Below are positions 31,074 through 38,969 of a stretch of DNA of 46,751 bases, one piece after another. Where the stretch lies: the IMG/VR virus record IMGVR_UViG_3300046513_000276, positions 1 to 46,751 of that record; one strand, 5' to 3'. Position 1 is the first letter of the stretch. Each line of letters opens with the position of its first letter. The notes under the pieces were generated by a model. That model was given only the letters and a program-made list of their open reading frames with translations, was not told the DNA's origin and made no database searches. The position numbers and the translations under genes were made by a program. This DNA is from a virus.

Positions 31074-32192
31074 ATGCCATTCATTCGCCCCACCTTGACC
31101 GAGCTGAGGCAGCAGGTCGCGCAGGACATCGCGTCTGCGCTGCCCGGTACCGACCCGCTGCTGCGCTTTTCCAACTTGAATACGATGGGCACCGCGCAGG
31201 CCGGGCTGGCCAACCTGCACTACGGCTACCTCGACTGGATCGCGCGCCAGGCGGTCCCGTTCACGGCCACCGACGAATTCCTCGAGGGCTGGGCGGGCCT
31301 GATCGGCATCACCCGTATTCCCGCCACCTCGGCCGCCGGCCAGGTCACCTTCAATGGCGCTGCAGGCGCGACGATCCCCGTTGGCACGTCGATGGTACGC
31401 GGCGACGGCAAGACCTGCACGGTGACGGTAGCCAGCGTGGTGGGCATCGGCGGCACGGCTACAGTCACGGCGACGGCGGACGCTGACCCGAGCGGAGCCA
31501 CCGGCGCATTCGGCAACTGCGCGGCCGGCACAACAATGACGCTGGCCCAGGCCATCGCCGGGGTGCAGTCGAGCGGCACCGTCTCGGTGGCCTTTTTCGG
31601 TGGTGCCGATCTGGAAACCGACGACTCGCTGAGAACGAGGATGCTGTCGGCCTACCAGAACCAGCCGCAAGGCGGAGCGGCGTCCGACTATGTGCGCTGG
31701 GCGCTGCAGGTACCTGGGGTGACCCGCGCATGGGCCGCGGCCAACGGCTTCGGTGCCGGCACCGTCGTCGTCTACGTCATGCTCGATAGCGTGCGCGCTG
31801 ACCAGGGCGGATTCCCGCAAGGCGTCAATGGCGTGGCTGCCGAGGAGACGCGCGGCGCGGCAGCGGCCGGCGACCAGCTATTGGTAGCCGACTACATCCT
31901 GCCGCTGCAGCCTGCGACCGCACTGGTCTACGCCGTATCGCCCATCGCCAATCCGGTTCCGTTCACGATCCAGGGTATCCCGGCTTCCGTACAGAGCGCG
32001 ATTCCGGACGCGATCAACGGCGTGTTCCAAGATGACGGAGCGCCCGGGGGAACGATTCCGTTGGCGAAGGTCTGGTCTGCAATCGCAGCCGTATCTGGTG
32101 CTGGCGATTTCGTGATCGTATCGCCAGCCGCCGACATTGCCAACGGACCCGGGCGGTTGCCGACCGTCGGCACGATCACGTTCACCGCGTAA
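31074..32192 (+). CDS. Baseplate J-like protein (Mu gp47)
   Basis: The 372-residue protein carries the Baseplate_J pattern (LRFSNLNTMGTAQAGLANLH, DEFLEGWAGLIGITR, GGADLETDDSLRTRMLSAYQ, GGAASDYVRWALQVPGVTRA). It links the hub to the outer wedge. ATG 31074 is chosen from position after gp46; the upstream ribosome site is weak. Confidence 0.94.
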   Translation: MPFIRPTLTELRQQVAQDIASALPGTDPLLRFSNLNTMGTAQAGLANLHYGYLDWIARQAVPFTATDEFLEGWAGLIGITRIPATSAAGQVTFNGAAGATIPVGTSMVRGDGKTCTVTVASVVGIGGTATVTATADADPSGATGAFGNCAAGTTMTLAQAIAGVQSSGTVSVAFFGGADLETDDSLRTRMLSAYQNQPQGGAASDYVRWALQVPGVTRAWAAANGFGAGTVVVYVMLDSVRADQGGFPQGVNGVAAEETRGAAAAGDQLLVADYILPLQPATALVYAVSPIANPVPFTIQGIPASVQSAIPDAINGVFQDDGAPGGTIPLAKVWSAIAAVSGAGDFVIVSPAADIANGPGRLPTVGTITFTA

Positions 32193-32200
32193 GGATCATC

Positions 32201-32881
32201 ATGTACGCCAGCGACCAGATCGCCGCTCATGAAATTGCCGCCATCCAGTACGCGGTGCCGGGCAAGGTGGTGCGCTACAGCACCCAGCCGGCCTATGTCT
32301 ACACCGCAGACGATTATCTTGCTGCCTTCCAGGCACTGCTGCCGCGTGGCCGGGTGTGGCCGAGGGACGCCGACGCAACCCTCACAGCGGTTGCCTCCGG
32401 ACTGACGCAGGTATATGCGCGTTCGAATGCGCGGGCCAACGACCTTATCGCCGAAGCCTTCCCCACCACGACGTTCCAGATGCTGCCCGAATGGGAATCC
32501 ACGCTCGGCCTGCCCGATCCGTGCGCCGGAGAATCGCCCACGGTCCAGCAGCGGAGGGCGCAGGTGATGGCCCGTTTTTGCGGCATCGGTGGCCAGTCGG
32601 TCGCCTACATTGTCGATTTCGCGCACAGCCTCGGGTACCTCATCACCATCACGCAATACGTTCCGGCCCGGGTCGGGCAAAGCCGGGTTGGCCAGCGGTT
32701 GTATGGGGAGGCCTGGGCCACGGCATGGACCGTGCACGCGCCGAACAATACCGTGACGCGCTCTCGGGTCGGGCAATCAACGGTGGGCGAGCCGTTGGCG
32801 GCGTGGGGAAATGAGGTGCTGCGCTGCGAATTGCAGGCGATCGCCCCAGCCCATACGACTCTGCTTTTCAATTTTGAATAA
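32201..32881 (+). CDS. Baseplate/tail fibre adaptor (Mu gp48, DUF2313)
   Basis: The 226-residue protein contains LAAFQALLPRGRVWPRDADA and TTTFQMLPEWESTLGLPDPC, the DUF2313/YmfQ signature. It connects the wedge to fibres. A short insertion with repeated ARVGQSRVGQRLYG and SRVGQSTVGEPLAAWG appears near the C terminus. Confidence 0.92.
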   Translation: MYASDQIAAHEIAAIQYAVPGKVVRYSTQPAYVYTADDYLAAFQALLPRGRVWPRDADATLTAVASGLTQVYARSNARANDLIAEAFPTTTFQMLPEWESTLGLPDPCAGESPTVQQRRAQVMARFCGIGGQSVAYIVDFAHSLGYLITITQYVPARVGQSRVGQRLYGEAWATAWTVHAPNNTVTRSRVGQSTVGEPLAAWGNEVLRCELQAIAPAHTTLLFNFE

Positions 32882-32890
32882 AGGACAACC

Positions 32891-33418
32891 ATGTACCGTA
32901 TTGATGATCCATCGGCCTCCAGCACCTTGCCGGAGCCCGAGGCTGCCGGCGCCGAAGGATATTGGACCGAAGGCGACCCTGCCACCGGCGTTCAGGCTAC
33001 GCTCGAGCGCGCCAGCTGGTTCAATATGATTCAGGAGGAGTTGCGCGCCATCGTAGTGGCGGGCGGCCTGGTGCCATCCAAAACGGCCTATACGCAGGTA
33101 CTCAGTGCGATCACCGCAATGATGACGCCGGGGCAGACGTTGGCGTCCAACGGCTATCGCAAGTTCCCTGGTGGGCTAATCCTGCAATGGGGCACTGTTG
33201 TCACTGATGCCTCTGGAAATGCGACGGCCTCGTTCCCGATCGCGTTTCCCCTGAACCTCTATGGTGTGGTCGGAGCAGCATCAAACGGAGCTGGCACTGT
33301 CATTGCCAACTTCTACAACGCGGGGGGCGCGGCTATCAAGACGACCCTGCTGGTCAAAACCACGGCGGGCGGCTCGCCTGTTTCCTCGACGGTCAATTTT
33401 TTTGCACTGGGGGCCTAG
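32891..33418 (+). CDS. Short tail fibre protein
   Basis: The 175-residue protein has an N-terminal baseplate-binding part (YWTEGDPATGVQATLERASW followed by FNMIQEELRAIVVAGG) and a C-terminal gp53-type fibre tip (NGYRKFPGGLILQWGTVVTD). It is much shorter than usual fibres, so it may be a side fibre or a truncated one complemented by the tailspike at 33802. Confidence 0.85.
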   Translation: MYRIDDPSASSTLPEPEAAGAEGYWTEGDPATGVQATLERASWFNMIQEELRAIVVAGGLVPSKTAYTQVLSAITAMMTPGQTLASNGYRKFPGGLILQWGTVVTDASGNATASFPIAFPLNLYGVVGAASNGAGTVIANFYNAGGAAIKTTLLVKTTAGGSPVSSTVNFFALGA

Positions 33419-33419
33419 C

Positions 33420-33746
33420 ATGCGCTACTCGGAAATTACTGGCTGCTTCTACCCGGACGATATCAACTACGCCAATCTTCCGTCCGACCTGATCAATGTG
33501 ACGGATGAGGAATACGCCGCTGCAATGGCGAGGCCGGTCGGATACACCATCGAAGTGGTCGACGGCGCCATGACAGCGGCCCCGCCGGCCGCTGCCAGTG
33601 CGTATCAACAGGCCCTCGCACAGATCACTGACCTGGAGCGGACTGTCACTCCGCGTCGCCTGCGCGAAGCTGCGCTTGGCACCGACGACGGTTGGCTCAA
33701 GGCGCTGGACGACCAGATTGCCGCCTTGCGGGCCACGATCGGCTGA
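33420..33746 (+). CDS. Tail fibre assembly chaperone-like protein
   Basis: The 108-residue protein (RYSEITGCFYPDDINYANLP, DEEYAAAMARPVGYTIEVVD, LREAALGTDDGWLKALDDQI) has the layout of Tfa-type or DUF4376-like fibre chaperones. It starts one base after the fibre stop and ends before a strong terminator. Confidence 0.8.
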   Translation: MRYSEITGCFYPDDINYANLPSDLINVTDEEYAAAMARPVGYTIEVVDGAMTAAPPAAASAYQQALAQITDLERTVTPRRLREAALGTDDGWLKALDDQIAALRATIG

Positions 33747-33765
33747 AGACACCCCGTTCCACCTG

Positions 33766-33792
33766 AATCCGCCTCGACGGCGGATTTTTTTT
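33766..33792 (+). terminator. Terminator between fibre and tailspike genes
   Basis: AATCCGCC (33766-33773), loop TCGAC, GGCGGATT (33779-33786), with a T run to 33792. The tailspike ATG at 33802 follows directly, so the spike may depend on antiterminated transcription or its own promoter. Confidence 0.85.
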
Positions 33793-33801
33793 GACTACGA
33801 C

Positions 33802-35739
33802 ATGGCCTACATTCGCGCAGACCTCATCAAAGAAACAACCCTGACTCGCGGTACCGGGAACATCACCACAGCCGGGGCAACTATCGGAAGTCGCCCGTTT
33901 TCGGCAGTGTGCAGCCTGGGCGACACGTTCGCCTATTCGTTGCGCGGGTTTGACCTGCTTGGCAACCCTACCGGGGAGTTCGAGGCCGGGATCGGTACCT
34001 ATGTCGGCGTCAACACGATAGCGCGCACGACGGTGCAGGTGTCGAGCAATGGTGGGAGTCCGGTTTCCCTGGCCAGTCCATTTGCCCAAATCGCGATCGC
34101 ACTGACTGCCGAAGACGTCAATACGCTGGAATCTCAACTCTCGGCCTATGCGGCCAATGTTGCTGGGCCAGCAGGCGCCTCAATGGTGGGCGCCGCTGAC
34201 GGCTTGAGCATCGAACTGTGGCTGTCGATCCTACGCGGCGGCACTGCGGCCGTGCACGCCGACCAGTTCCTGGGCACCAGCAACCCTATCCTGAACGCGA
34301 TCAATGCGCTGCCGGCTAGCGGTGGCGTGGTCGTGGTGTCGATTCGAAGCTACCCACCGGTGGGCACCAACTATGACGCCGGGCGCATCTCGAAGGACAA
34401 TGTGCGCATTGTCGGCGCCAAGATGCCGGTACTGTCAGCAAATGCCGATCGCCTGGAAGGAGGCTCCGTCATTCAGGGGCGCTTCAACGTCTTCGCCCAC
34501 AACTTCTCCATTGAGAACATCGGCTTCGATTGCGGCAAGTACGTGGTGGACACCTACTACGGCGGGCTGGACACGCACACTGCGAACCACCCGCTGGGTG
34601 GCACCTGGGATGCCTTCACGTTCGCCCAGCCGCCCACTCCGATCGGTGTGCGCCGCGGCTTTTATGCCCGCAACGTAATCGGCCTGTGCCGGGACAGCAA
34701 TACGGTCGGCCATTCCATCCTGATCGAGGGCGTCGACGGCGGCTTCGTGGATAACGTGGTGGGCATGTACAGCATGCACCCCGTCGTCTTTAAGTCCAAA
34801 AACATCATCGGCGGCTCGGTGATGGGATATTCCGCGTCGAGCCAGGGCGTGCTGTTCAAGTCGGACACCATTGCATCGTGCGAAAAGATCCAGCTCGCCA
34901 ACGTGGAGGCCAACCGATACCCACCAGGCGTCACGCCGTGGTCCGCGCCGCCAATCCCCTCGTTCGGCATCCTGATCAACCCGGCCACGAACGCGCTGGG
35001 CCAGATCCAGATCGGAACCGCCAAGGCGTTTGGTGCGACGCGTGGAGTGAACTTCGACGGTGCGGTGGGACAGGTGGGCGCTGACATCCAGATCGGTCAG
35101 CTGATTTGCGACGGCTTCACCGGCACCATGGACTATGCCGTGATCGGGCAGCACGCGACCTTCGAACGCATCCAGATTGGCCAGGTCATCGCCAACAATG
35201 CGAACCAGGCGGTGTACTGGGAGGGAATCGACACATTGGAGATCGACAGCCTGCGGGCAACGCAAATTGCCAACCATGCCGTCATGGCAATCGGTAGCGG
35301 CCGCGTGCGTATCGGTACTGTCAAGTTCACGACCTGCGGATCTGCCTATTACATCGACGACACCGCGCGCATCTACGTGGGCAGCGAAACCATCTCGGGC
35401 GTCACCACGAAATGGGCAAGAACGCCGCCGGCACTGGCGGCCAACTGGTCCAATTTCGGTGCCGGAAATTCCACCTTTGATGTAATGCTTAAAAATTACA
35501 GCGTCGAGGTGAAGGGATTAATCAAGGCGTCAGCAGGCGCGACGGCTTCGCTGATCACCATGCCTACCTACCTGCGCCCGTTGGAAAACCAACGCCTTGT
35601 TGCACATTACAACAACGGGGCGATCTCCGATGCGTTGGTCAACATTAACTCCAGCAGCGCCGGGGTGGAAATCAATAATGGAACAGCGCCGGCGGCAAAC
35701 GACTACATCAGTCTCGACCGCATCGCCTGGGAATACTGA
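33802..35739 (+). CDS. Tailspike protein (beta-helix)
   Basis: The protein has 645 residues. The N-terminal domain (about 1-115; ETTLTRGTGNITTAGA, YVGVNTIARTTVQVSSNGG) resembles virion-attachment parts of other phage fibres. A long right-handed beta-helix follows (NVRIVGAKMPVLSANADRLE, FSIENIGFDCGKYVVDTYYG, IQIGQLICDGFTGTMDYAVI, FERIQIGQVIANNANQAVYW). A C-terminal beta domain lies at about 560-645. It probably binds and may cleave surface polysaccharide. The catalytic site is not identifiable by eye. Confidence 0.85.
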   Translation: MAYIRADLIKETTLTRGTGNITTAGATIGSRPFSAVCSLGDTFAYSLRGFDLLGNPTGEFEAGIGTYVGVNTIARTTVQVSSNGGSPVSLASPFAQIAIALTAEDVNTLESQLSAYAANVAGPAGASMVGAADGLSIELWLSILRGGTAAVHADQFLGTSNPILNAINALPASGGVVVVSIRSYPPVGTNYDAGRISKDNVRIVGAKMPVLSANADRLEGGSVIQGRFNVFAHNFSIENIGFDCGKYVVDTYYGGLDTHTANHPLGGTWDAFTFAQPPTPIGVRRGFYARNVIGLCRDSNTVGHSILIEGVDGGFVDNVVGMYSMHPVVFKSKNIIGGSVMGYSASSQGVLFKSDTIASCEKIQLANVEANRYPPGVTPWSAPPIPSFGILINPATNALGQIQIGTAKAFGATRGVNFDGAVGQVGADIQIGQLICDGFTGTMDYAVIGQHATFERIQIGQVIANNANQAVYWEGIDTLEIDSLRATQIANHAVMAIGSGRVRIGTVKFTTCGSAYYIDDTARIYVGSETISGVTTKWARTPPALAANWSNFGAGNSTFDVMLKNYSVEVKGLIKASAGATASLITMPTYLRPLENQRLVAHYNNGAISDALVNINSSSAGVEINNGTAPAANDYISLDRIAWEY

Positions 35740-35770
35740 AGCTCCTGCCTCTCAACTTTTGACCATCACC

Positions 35771-36166
35771 ATGAAAGTACAACAAATGAGCGAACCCATT
35801 TCCGGCACCGCCGCCGGCGTATTTGGCTGGAAAGCCTTGGGCGGCTTGGCCGGCATGACCGGTCTCGGTGCCGGTCTTGCCGCCTACGTAGTCATGACAA
35901 TGACCAAACCCAAGACAGATCAGGAATGGCACGTCGCCCTTATCACCACTCTGATCGGCTCCTTCAGCGGCGGGCCGGCTCTGGTCATGTACCTGGGCAT
36001 ACAGCACTGGATCAATGAGCCGTTCGGCCTGATGGGCATTCTCGGCATCTGCTTCGCGTGCGGCCTGCCGGCCTGGCTTATCGTGCGCAGCCTCTTCGCC
36101 TATATCGAGAAGAGGAAGGACGCCGACATCACCGAGATTATCAAGGACGTGAAGGAGGTCATCTGA
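35771..36166 (+). CDS. Holin-like membrane protein
   Basis: The protein has 131 residues (126 if ATG 35786 is used). There are three hydrophobic segments: ALGGLAGMTGLGAGLAAYVV, ALITTLIGSFSGGPALVMYL and LMGILGICFACGLPAWLIVR. A charged tail follows (KRKDADITEIIKDVKEVI). It precedes the endolysin with a TGATG overlap, the usual holin position. Neither start has a strong ribosome site. Confidence 0.85.
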   Translation: MKVQQMSEPISGTAAGVFGWKALGGLAGMTGLGAGLAAYVVMTMTKPKTDQEWHVALITTLIGSFSGGPALVMYLGIQHWINEPFGLMGILGICFACGLPAWLIVRSLFAYIEKRKDADITEIIKDVKEVI

Positions 36167-36627
36167 TGCCGCCGACCTCGTTCATCGCTATGCTGCTGGC
36201 GCCGGCGCAGGCCTGCCAGCGCGCCACCGGCATCCCGGCCAGCTTCACCCTGGCCCAGGCCGCGCTCGAATCCAGCTGGGGCACGGAAGCTGCCGGCAAC
36301 AACCTCTTCGGGATCAAGGCTGACCGCAGCTGGAAGGGCCCAACCGTCGACTTCCGCACCACTGAGCACATGGGCGGCAAAGACGTGAAGCTGGTCGATC
36401 GGTTCCGGGCCTACGACAGCTGGCTGGCCAGCATGGTTGATCACGCCCAGTTCCTGCAGAAGAACTCGCGTTATGCCGCGTGCTTCCGCGAGACCACGGG
36501 CGAAGGTTGGGCGCGCGCCGTGGCGAAGGCGGGCTACGCCACGGACCCGAGGTACGCCGACAAGCTGATCGCGGTGATGCAGCGCCGGAAGATGGCGCAG
36601 TACGACGTTCAGCGGGTGCCGGCGTGA
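36166..36627 (+). CDS. Endolysin, FlgJ-like glucosaminidase
   Basis: The 153-residue protein has a glucosaminidase/muramidase signature: FTLAQAALESSWGTEAAGNN with the catalytic Glu, LFGIKADRSWKGPTVDFRT, FRAYDSWLASMVDHAQFL and AKAGYATDPRYADKLIAVM. It cuts glycan strands of peptidoglycan. No signal peptide is seen, so release depends on the holin. Its stop overlaps the Rz GTG start. Confidence 0.92.
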   Translation: MPPTSFIAMLLAPAQACQRATGIPASFTLAQAALESSWGTEAAGNNLFGIKADRSWKGPTVDFRTTEHMGGKDVKLVDRFRAYDSWLASMVDHAQFLQKNSRYAACFRETTGEGWARAVAKAGYATDPRYADKLIAVMQRRKMAQYDVQRVPA

Positions 36628-37130
36628 GCGCGCTGGACCGCCTGCTGCTCGGCTGTGTCCTGGCCGCCGCGGCACTAGTTGCCGGCGTGCTCGAGTTGCG
36701 CCACTACGGCGCCGCGCGGTACCAGGCTGGCTATGATGCCGCCGTCGACGCCGGTAACGAAGCGCACGACAGCGCCGCCACCGCAGCCCTCGCAATCGAA
36801 TCGGGCCTTCGCGCCCGCCTGCTTGAGCAAGACACCACCGCCCTACGAAAGGAACAGGAATATGCATCGAACGCCGAAGCTGCTCAGCGCCGTGTGCGCG
36901 CTGGCGTTGACAGCCTGCGCTGCCCAGCAGCCAGCCCAGTACCAGGCGCCGCCGAGGCCGGCGATCGACCCGCTGCCGCCGGAGCTACTGCTGACGGACC
37001 AGGACCGGAACTTGTGCCGGAAGCTGCTGCTGACGTTCTCGGCTACGGAGCAGCAATTGCGGGACTCGTGCGGCGATACCAGCGTGTCATCGACCGCTCC
37101 GAAGCCTGCCGCGCCGTGAACTCGAAATAA
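36624..37130 (+). CDS. Rz: Rz-like inner-membrane spanin
   Basis: The 168-residue protein has one N-terminal membrane helix (LLLGCVLAAAALVAGVLEL) and a helical periplasmic part (AALAIESGLRARLLEQDTTA). The start is GTG 36624, overlapping the endolysin stop (GTGA). An outer-membrane lipoprotein gene is nested inside it in another frame, as in lambda Rz/Rz1. Confidence 0.85.
   Translation: MSALDRLLLGCVLAAAALVAGVLELRHYGAARYQAGYDAAVDAGNEAHDSAATAALAIESGLRARLLEQDTTALRKEQEYASNAEAAQRRVRAGVDSLRCPAASPVPGAAEAGDRPAAAGATADGPGPELVPEAAADVLGYGAAIAGLVRRYQRVIDRSEACRAVNSK
36862..37119 (+). CDS. Rz1: Rz1-like outer-membrane spanin lipoprotein, nested in Rz
   Basis: The 85-residue protein (MHRTPKLLSAVCALALTACA...) has a lipobox LTAC with lipidated Cys19, and a Pro-rich stretch (QPAQYQAPPRPAIDPLPPEL) like other Rz1 proteins. 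It lies wholly within Rz in the +1 frame, with its own AAAGGAACAGGA site. With Rz it fuses inner and outer membranes at lysis. Confidence 0.9.
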   Translation: MHRTPKLLSAVCALALTACAAQQPAQYQAPPRPAIDPLPPELLLTDQDRNLCRKLLLTFSATEQQLRDSCGDTSVSSTAPKPAAP

Positions 37131-37199
37131 CAGACTTCCACGTCATCGAGGCGGGCCGGCCTGCCGAGCTGCTCATGCGCGTGGTCGACGGCGAGCTCA

Positions 37200-37415
37200 T
37201 CATCGTGCCGCCGGTGGCGCCAACTCATCAACTTGACCAATTTGGCTAGTTGGCGCCCGCCGTTCCAGTGGCAGGGCCAACACCCGCACCGCCACCTCCT
37301 CCGGCACACCGCTGACCGCGAGCATGTAGGACACCTCCAGCCGGGTGACGACCGGCAGCAGGATCAGGGCCAGGTCGACGCGGCTTGCCGTGATGATGTC
37401 GGTTCTCGGCCGCAT
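37200..37415 (-). CDS. Small conserved phage protein, 71 aa
   Basis: ATG 37415 is four bases downstream of the Tae4 stop on the same strand. The protein begins MRPRTDIITASRVDLALILL and ends with VRVLALPLERRAPTSQ. I recall similar short proteins (start 'RTDxxTASR', then 'VPxxxAxRVLxxPxxRR') in betaproteobacterial phages but know no function. It is third in a leftward three-gene unit with the immunity and amidase genes. Confidence 0.6.
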   Translation of the reverse strand: MRPRTDIITASRVDLALILLPVVTRLEVSYMLAVSGVPEEVAVRVLALPLERRAPTSQIGQVDELAPPAAR

Positions 37416-37419
37416 GGCA

Positions 37420-37881
37420 TCAGTCCAGGGGCCAGAACCAAATTTCCCAGCTGGCGAAGAAGCAGCTCCGCGCGCACTCCGCGAACCCGTACGGCCCCGG
37501 GTGCACCAGGTCGATATGCCCACCGGCGCCGCCGGCAATGCGGAAGAATGAAACCACGCCCTTGCGAGTGCCGATCCCTTCGCGGGCAGTGCTCTCGCTG
37601 TCGTAGACCTCGGGCTCGCCCCACAACTGCTTGAGGATGTTCGAAAGCTTGCGCTGGCGCGGCTCGATCCTATTGTCCTTCAGCGAGGCGGTCTTTGCGC
37701 GCATGCTCGCGCCTGGGAGGGGCACGCCAGCTCGGGTCAGCGCAACACTCATCCGGATGGCGCATGTGTCTTTGTAGGCGGGATTGTCCGTGATGTCACT
37801 CCACCCCAGCTGTTCGAACAGCGGCTTGCGCTCCTCCGAACGTGGATAGTTGCGCCACAACATGTCGAAGTAGGGCTTCAC
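37420..37881 (-). CDS. Tae4-family peptidoglycan amidase (T6SS effector type)
   Basis: The 153-residue protein matches type VI amidase effector 4: MLWRNYPRSEERKPLFEQLG, KDTCAIRMSVALTRAGVPLP with catalytic Cys40, GVVSFFRIAGGAGGHIDLVH with His122, and a Cys pair (C136, C140) near the C-terminal FFASWEIWFW. Tae4 enzymes cleave the D-Glu/mDAP bond of peptidoglycan stems. GTG 37881 is chosen because it has GGAGG upstream and overlaps the immunity stop (GTGA). Immediately upstream is a Tai4-like immunity gene. It may be a lysogen-expressed weapon or a second lysis enzyme. Confidence 0.85.
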   Translation of the reverse strand: MKPYFDMLWRNYPRSEERKPLFEQLGWSDITDNPAYKDTCAIRMSVALTRAGVPLPGASMRAKTASLKDNRIEPRQRKLSNILKQLWGEPEVYDSESTAREGIGTRKGVVSFFRIAGGAGGHIDLVHPGPYGFAECARSCFFASWEIWFWPLD

Positions 37882-38228
37882 GCTTTGCCTCCGGCCCGGC
37901 ACGGATACCGGAGCTTCAGTTGCTGGAGCAGCAGGATCGACGCGTTTTTCTTCCGCTCGGCCGCCGGGAGCTTGGCGATGTCGCCGGCCATCTCGTACGC
38001 CAGGTCCGGGGTTTTCAGCTGGTCGACATCACACCACACGCTACCCTCGGCGCTGTCGCGTACCCCGTCGAGATAGCTGTAGGCCTTCTCCCGCTGCAGG
38101 TATTCGTAGCCCGTTGGATTGGGCGAGCTCATCATCTGAACGAACCGGTCGCCGCTCACGGTGTAGGGGTACGGCGCCGCGAGTGCGGCTAGTGGCAGGG
38201 CTAGAAATACGGCGAGCAATCTCTGCAT
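37878..38228 (-). CDS. Tai4/Rap1a-type periplasmic immunity protein
   Basis: The 116-residue protein has an N-terminal signal peptide (LLAVFLALPLAALAA, cleavage near residue 18). The mature domain contains YEYLQREKAYSYLDGVRDSA, SVWCDVDQL and LLLQQLKLRYPC. The two cysteines and the helical Y-x-G-V-x-D pattern match Tai4/Rap1a immunity proteins, which bind Tae4 in the periplasm. ATG 38228 follows a GGAGG site. It is first in the unit and overlaps the amidase start by four bases. Confidence 0.83.
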   Translation of the reverse strand: MQRLLAVFLALPLAALAAPYPYTVSGDRFVQMMSSPNPTGYEYLQREKAYSYLDGVRDSAEGSVWCDVDQLKTPDLAYEMAGDIAKLPAAERKKNASILLLQQLKLRYPCRAGGKA

Positions 38229-38328
38229 GAAACCTCCGCGGTAGTGACAGAGGAATAGTCGCAGAGTTGGGTTTACAGCAACTTGGCGGGGCTCAACGGC
38301 GTCGAGGAGCAGGCGCAACCCAGGCTGC

Positions 38329-38350
38329 TATACTGGGTAAATGTACAGTA
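38329..38350 (+). promoter_or_regulatory. LexA box over promoter and start codon
   Basis: TACTGGGTAAATGTACAGTA (38331-38350) matches the LexA consensus arms TACTG...ACAGTA at the right length, with one mismatch in the inner CTGT. A -10 element TATACT (38329-38334) overlaps it. The ATG of the downstream gene is at 38341, about where transcription would begin, so the message may be leaderless. SOS induction of this gene is predicted. Confidence 0.7.
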
Positions 38351-38634
38351 TTGTCAAAAGGTTGCGGGAGCGCGGCCGCCGCTTGCATGACCGCGATATC
38401 TCGGCCAGCTCGGGCGTACGCGGCGACCTCACGCTCGCCATCTGCGGAATCGCTCCCCAAGCAAATTTATCGAAGCTGGACGACCAGCAGATGAAGCCCG
38501 TCATCCCGCCGCTCGAGCATGCGCAGCTGATCACCATGCACGGCGACAAGATGCTTTTTCGCGGGGTCGAGCGTGCGTCGGACGGCGCGGAGTATGTTCA
38601 GGAGTGGTCAGTGAAGGTGCTGCCACAGCCTTGA
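38341..38634 (+). CDS. Predicted SOS-controlled phage protein, 97 aa
   Basis: The protein (MYSIVKRLRERGRRLHDRDI...) ends with LITMHGDKMLFRGVERASDG and EYVQEWSVKVLPQP. I recall similar proteins near the ends of betaproteobacterial prophages but know no function. It lies alone on the plus strand between the immunity operon and attP, with a LexA box over its start and a strong terminator after it. It could be expressed on DNA damage even from a repressed prophage. Confidence 0.65.
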   Translation: MYSIVKRLRERGRRLHDRDISASSGVRGDLTLAICGIAPQANLSKLDDQQMKPVIPPLEHAQLITMHGDKMLFRGVERASDGAEYVQEWSVKVLPQP

Positions 38635-38654
38635 AGAGGTGGAGGCGCACAGCA

Positions 38655-38681
38655 AAAAGCCACCTTGCTCAGGTGGCTTTT
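38655..38681. terminator. Bidirectional terminator before attP
   Basis: AAAAGCCACCT (38655-38665), loop TGCTC, AGGTGGCTTTT (38671-38681): an 11-bp stem with an A tract on one side and a T tract on the other. It works in both directions and isolates the prophage end from neighbouring transcription. Confidence 0.88.
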
Positions 38682-38691
38682 CGTTTCGGTC

Positions 38692-38936
38692 CGTTGGAAA
38701 ATCCAAAAATCTGTTGGAAATTTCACTATCCGAAAAATCTAGATTCGCATAACACATTGAATCTAAATGAATTCTTGGGGTGGCTGATGGGACTCGAACC
38801 CACGACAACAGGAATCACAATCCAGCCGTCAAACGCAAATTTTCCCTTACTCTTCAATACCTTACATTTTCTACTTTCCAACGACAATCCGAAAAACCGT
38901 CAGTATCCATGCGGGTTTCAAGGCATCCGTTGGAAA
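38692..38936. other. attP: attP: tRNA-His core with integrase arm-type repeats
   Basis: Bases 38776-38825, read on the minus strand, match the 3' part of bacterial tRNA-His from the anticodon loop (TTGTGAT) through the T arm (GTGGGTTCGAGTCCC) to the acceptor end with GCCACCCCA. Integration here would rebuild the host tRNA-His gene. On both sides are copies of (C/T)GTTGGAAA: 38692-38700, 38712-38720, 38875-38883 (inverted) and 38928-38936. A second repeat, ATCCGAAAAA, is at 38728-38737 and 38887-38896. These look like integrase arm sites. No complete gene lies in 38635-38969. Confidence 0.85.
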
Positions 38937-38969
38937 ATTTCCGGACCGTGGAGAACAGGATAGCACGGC

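Noticed and set aside
37131-37250. Plus-strand reading frame ending MRVVDGELIIVPPVAPTHQL after Rz
   Set aside because: It looks protein-like but has no start codon with a ribosome site outside Rz; too weak to list as a gene.
38776-38825. Possible functional tRNA gene
   Set aside because: Only the 3' part of tRNA-His is present; the D arm and 5' acceptor strand are missing, so it is an att core.
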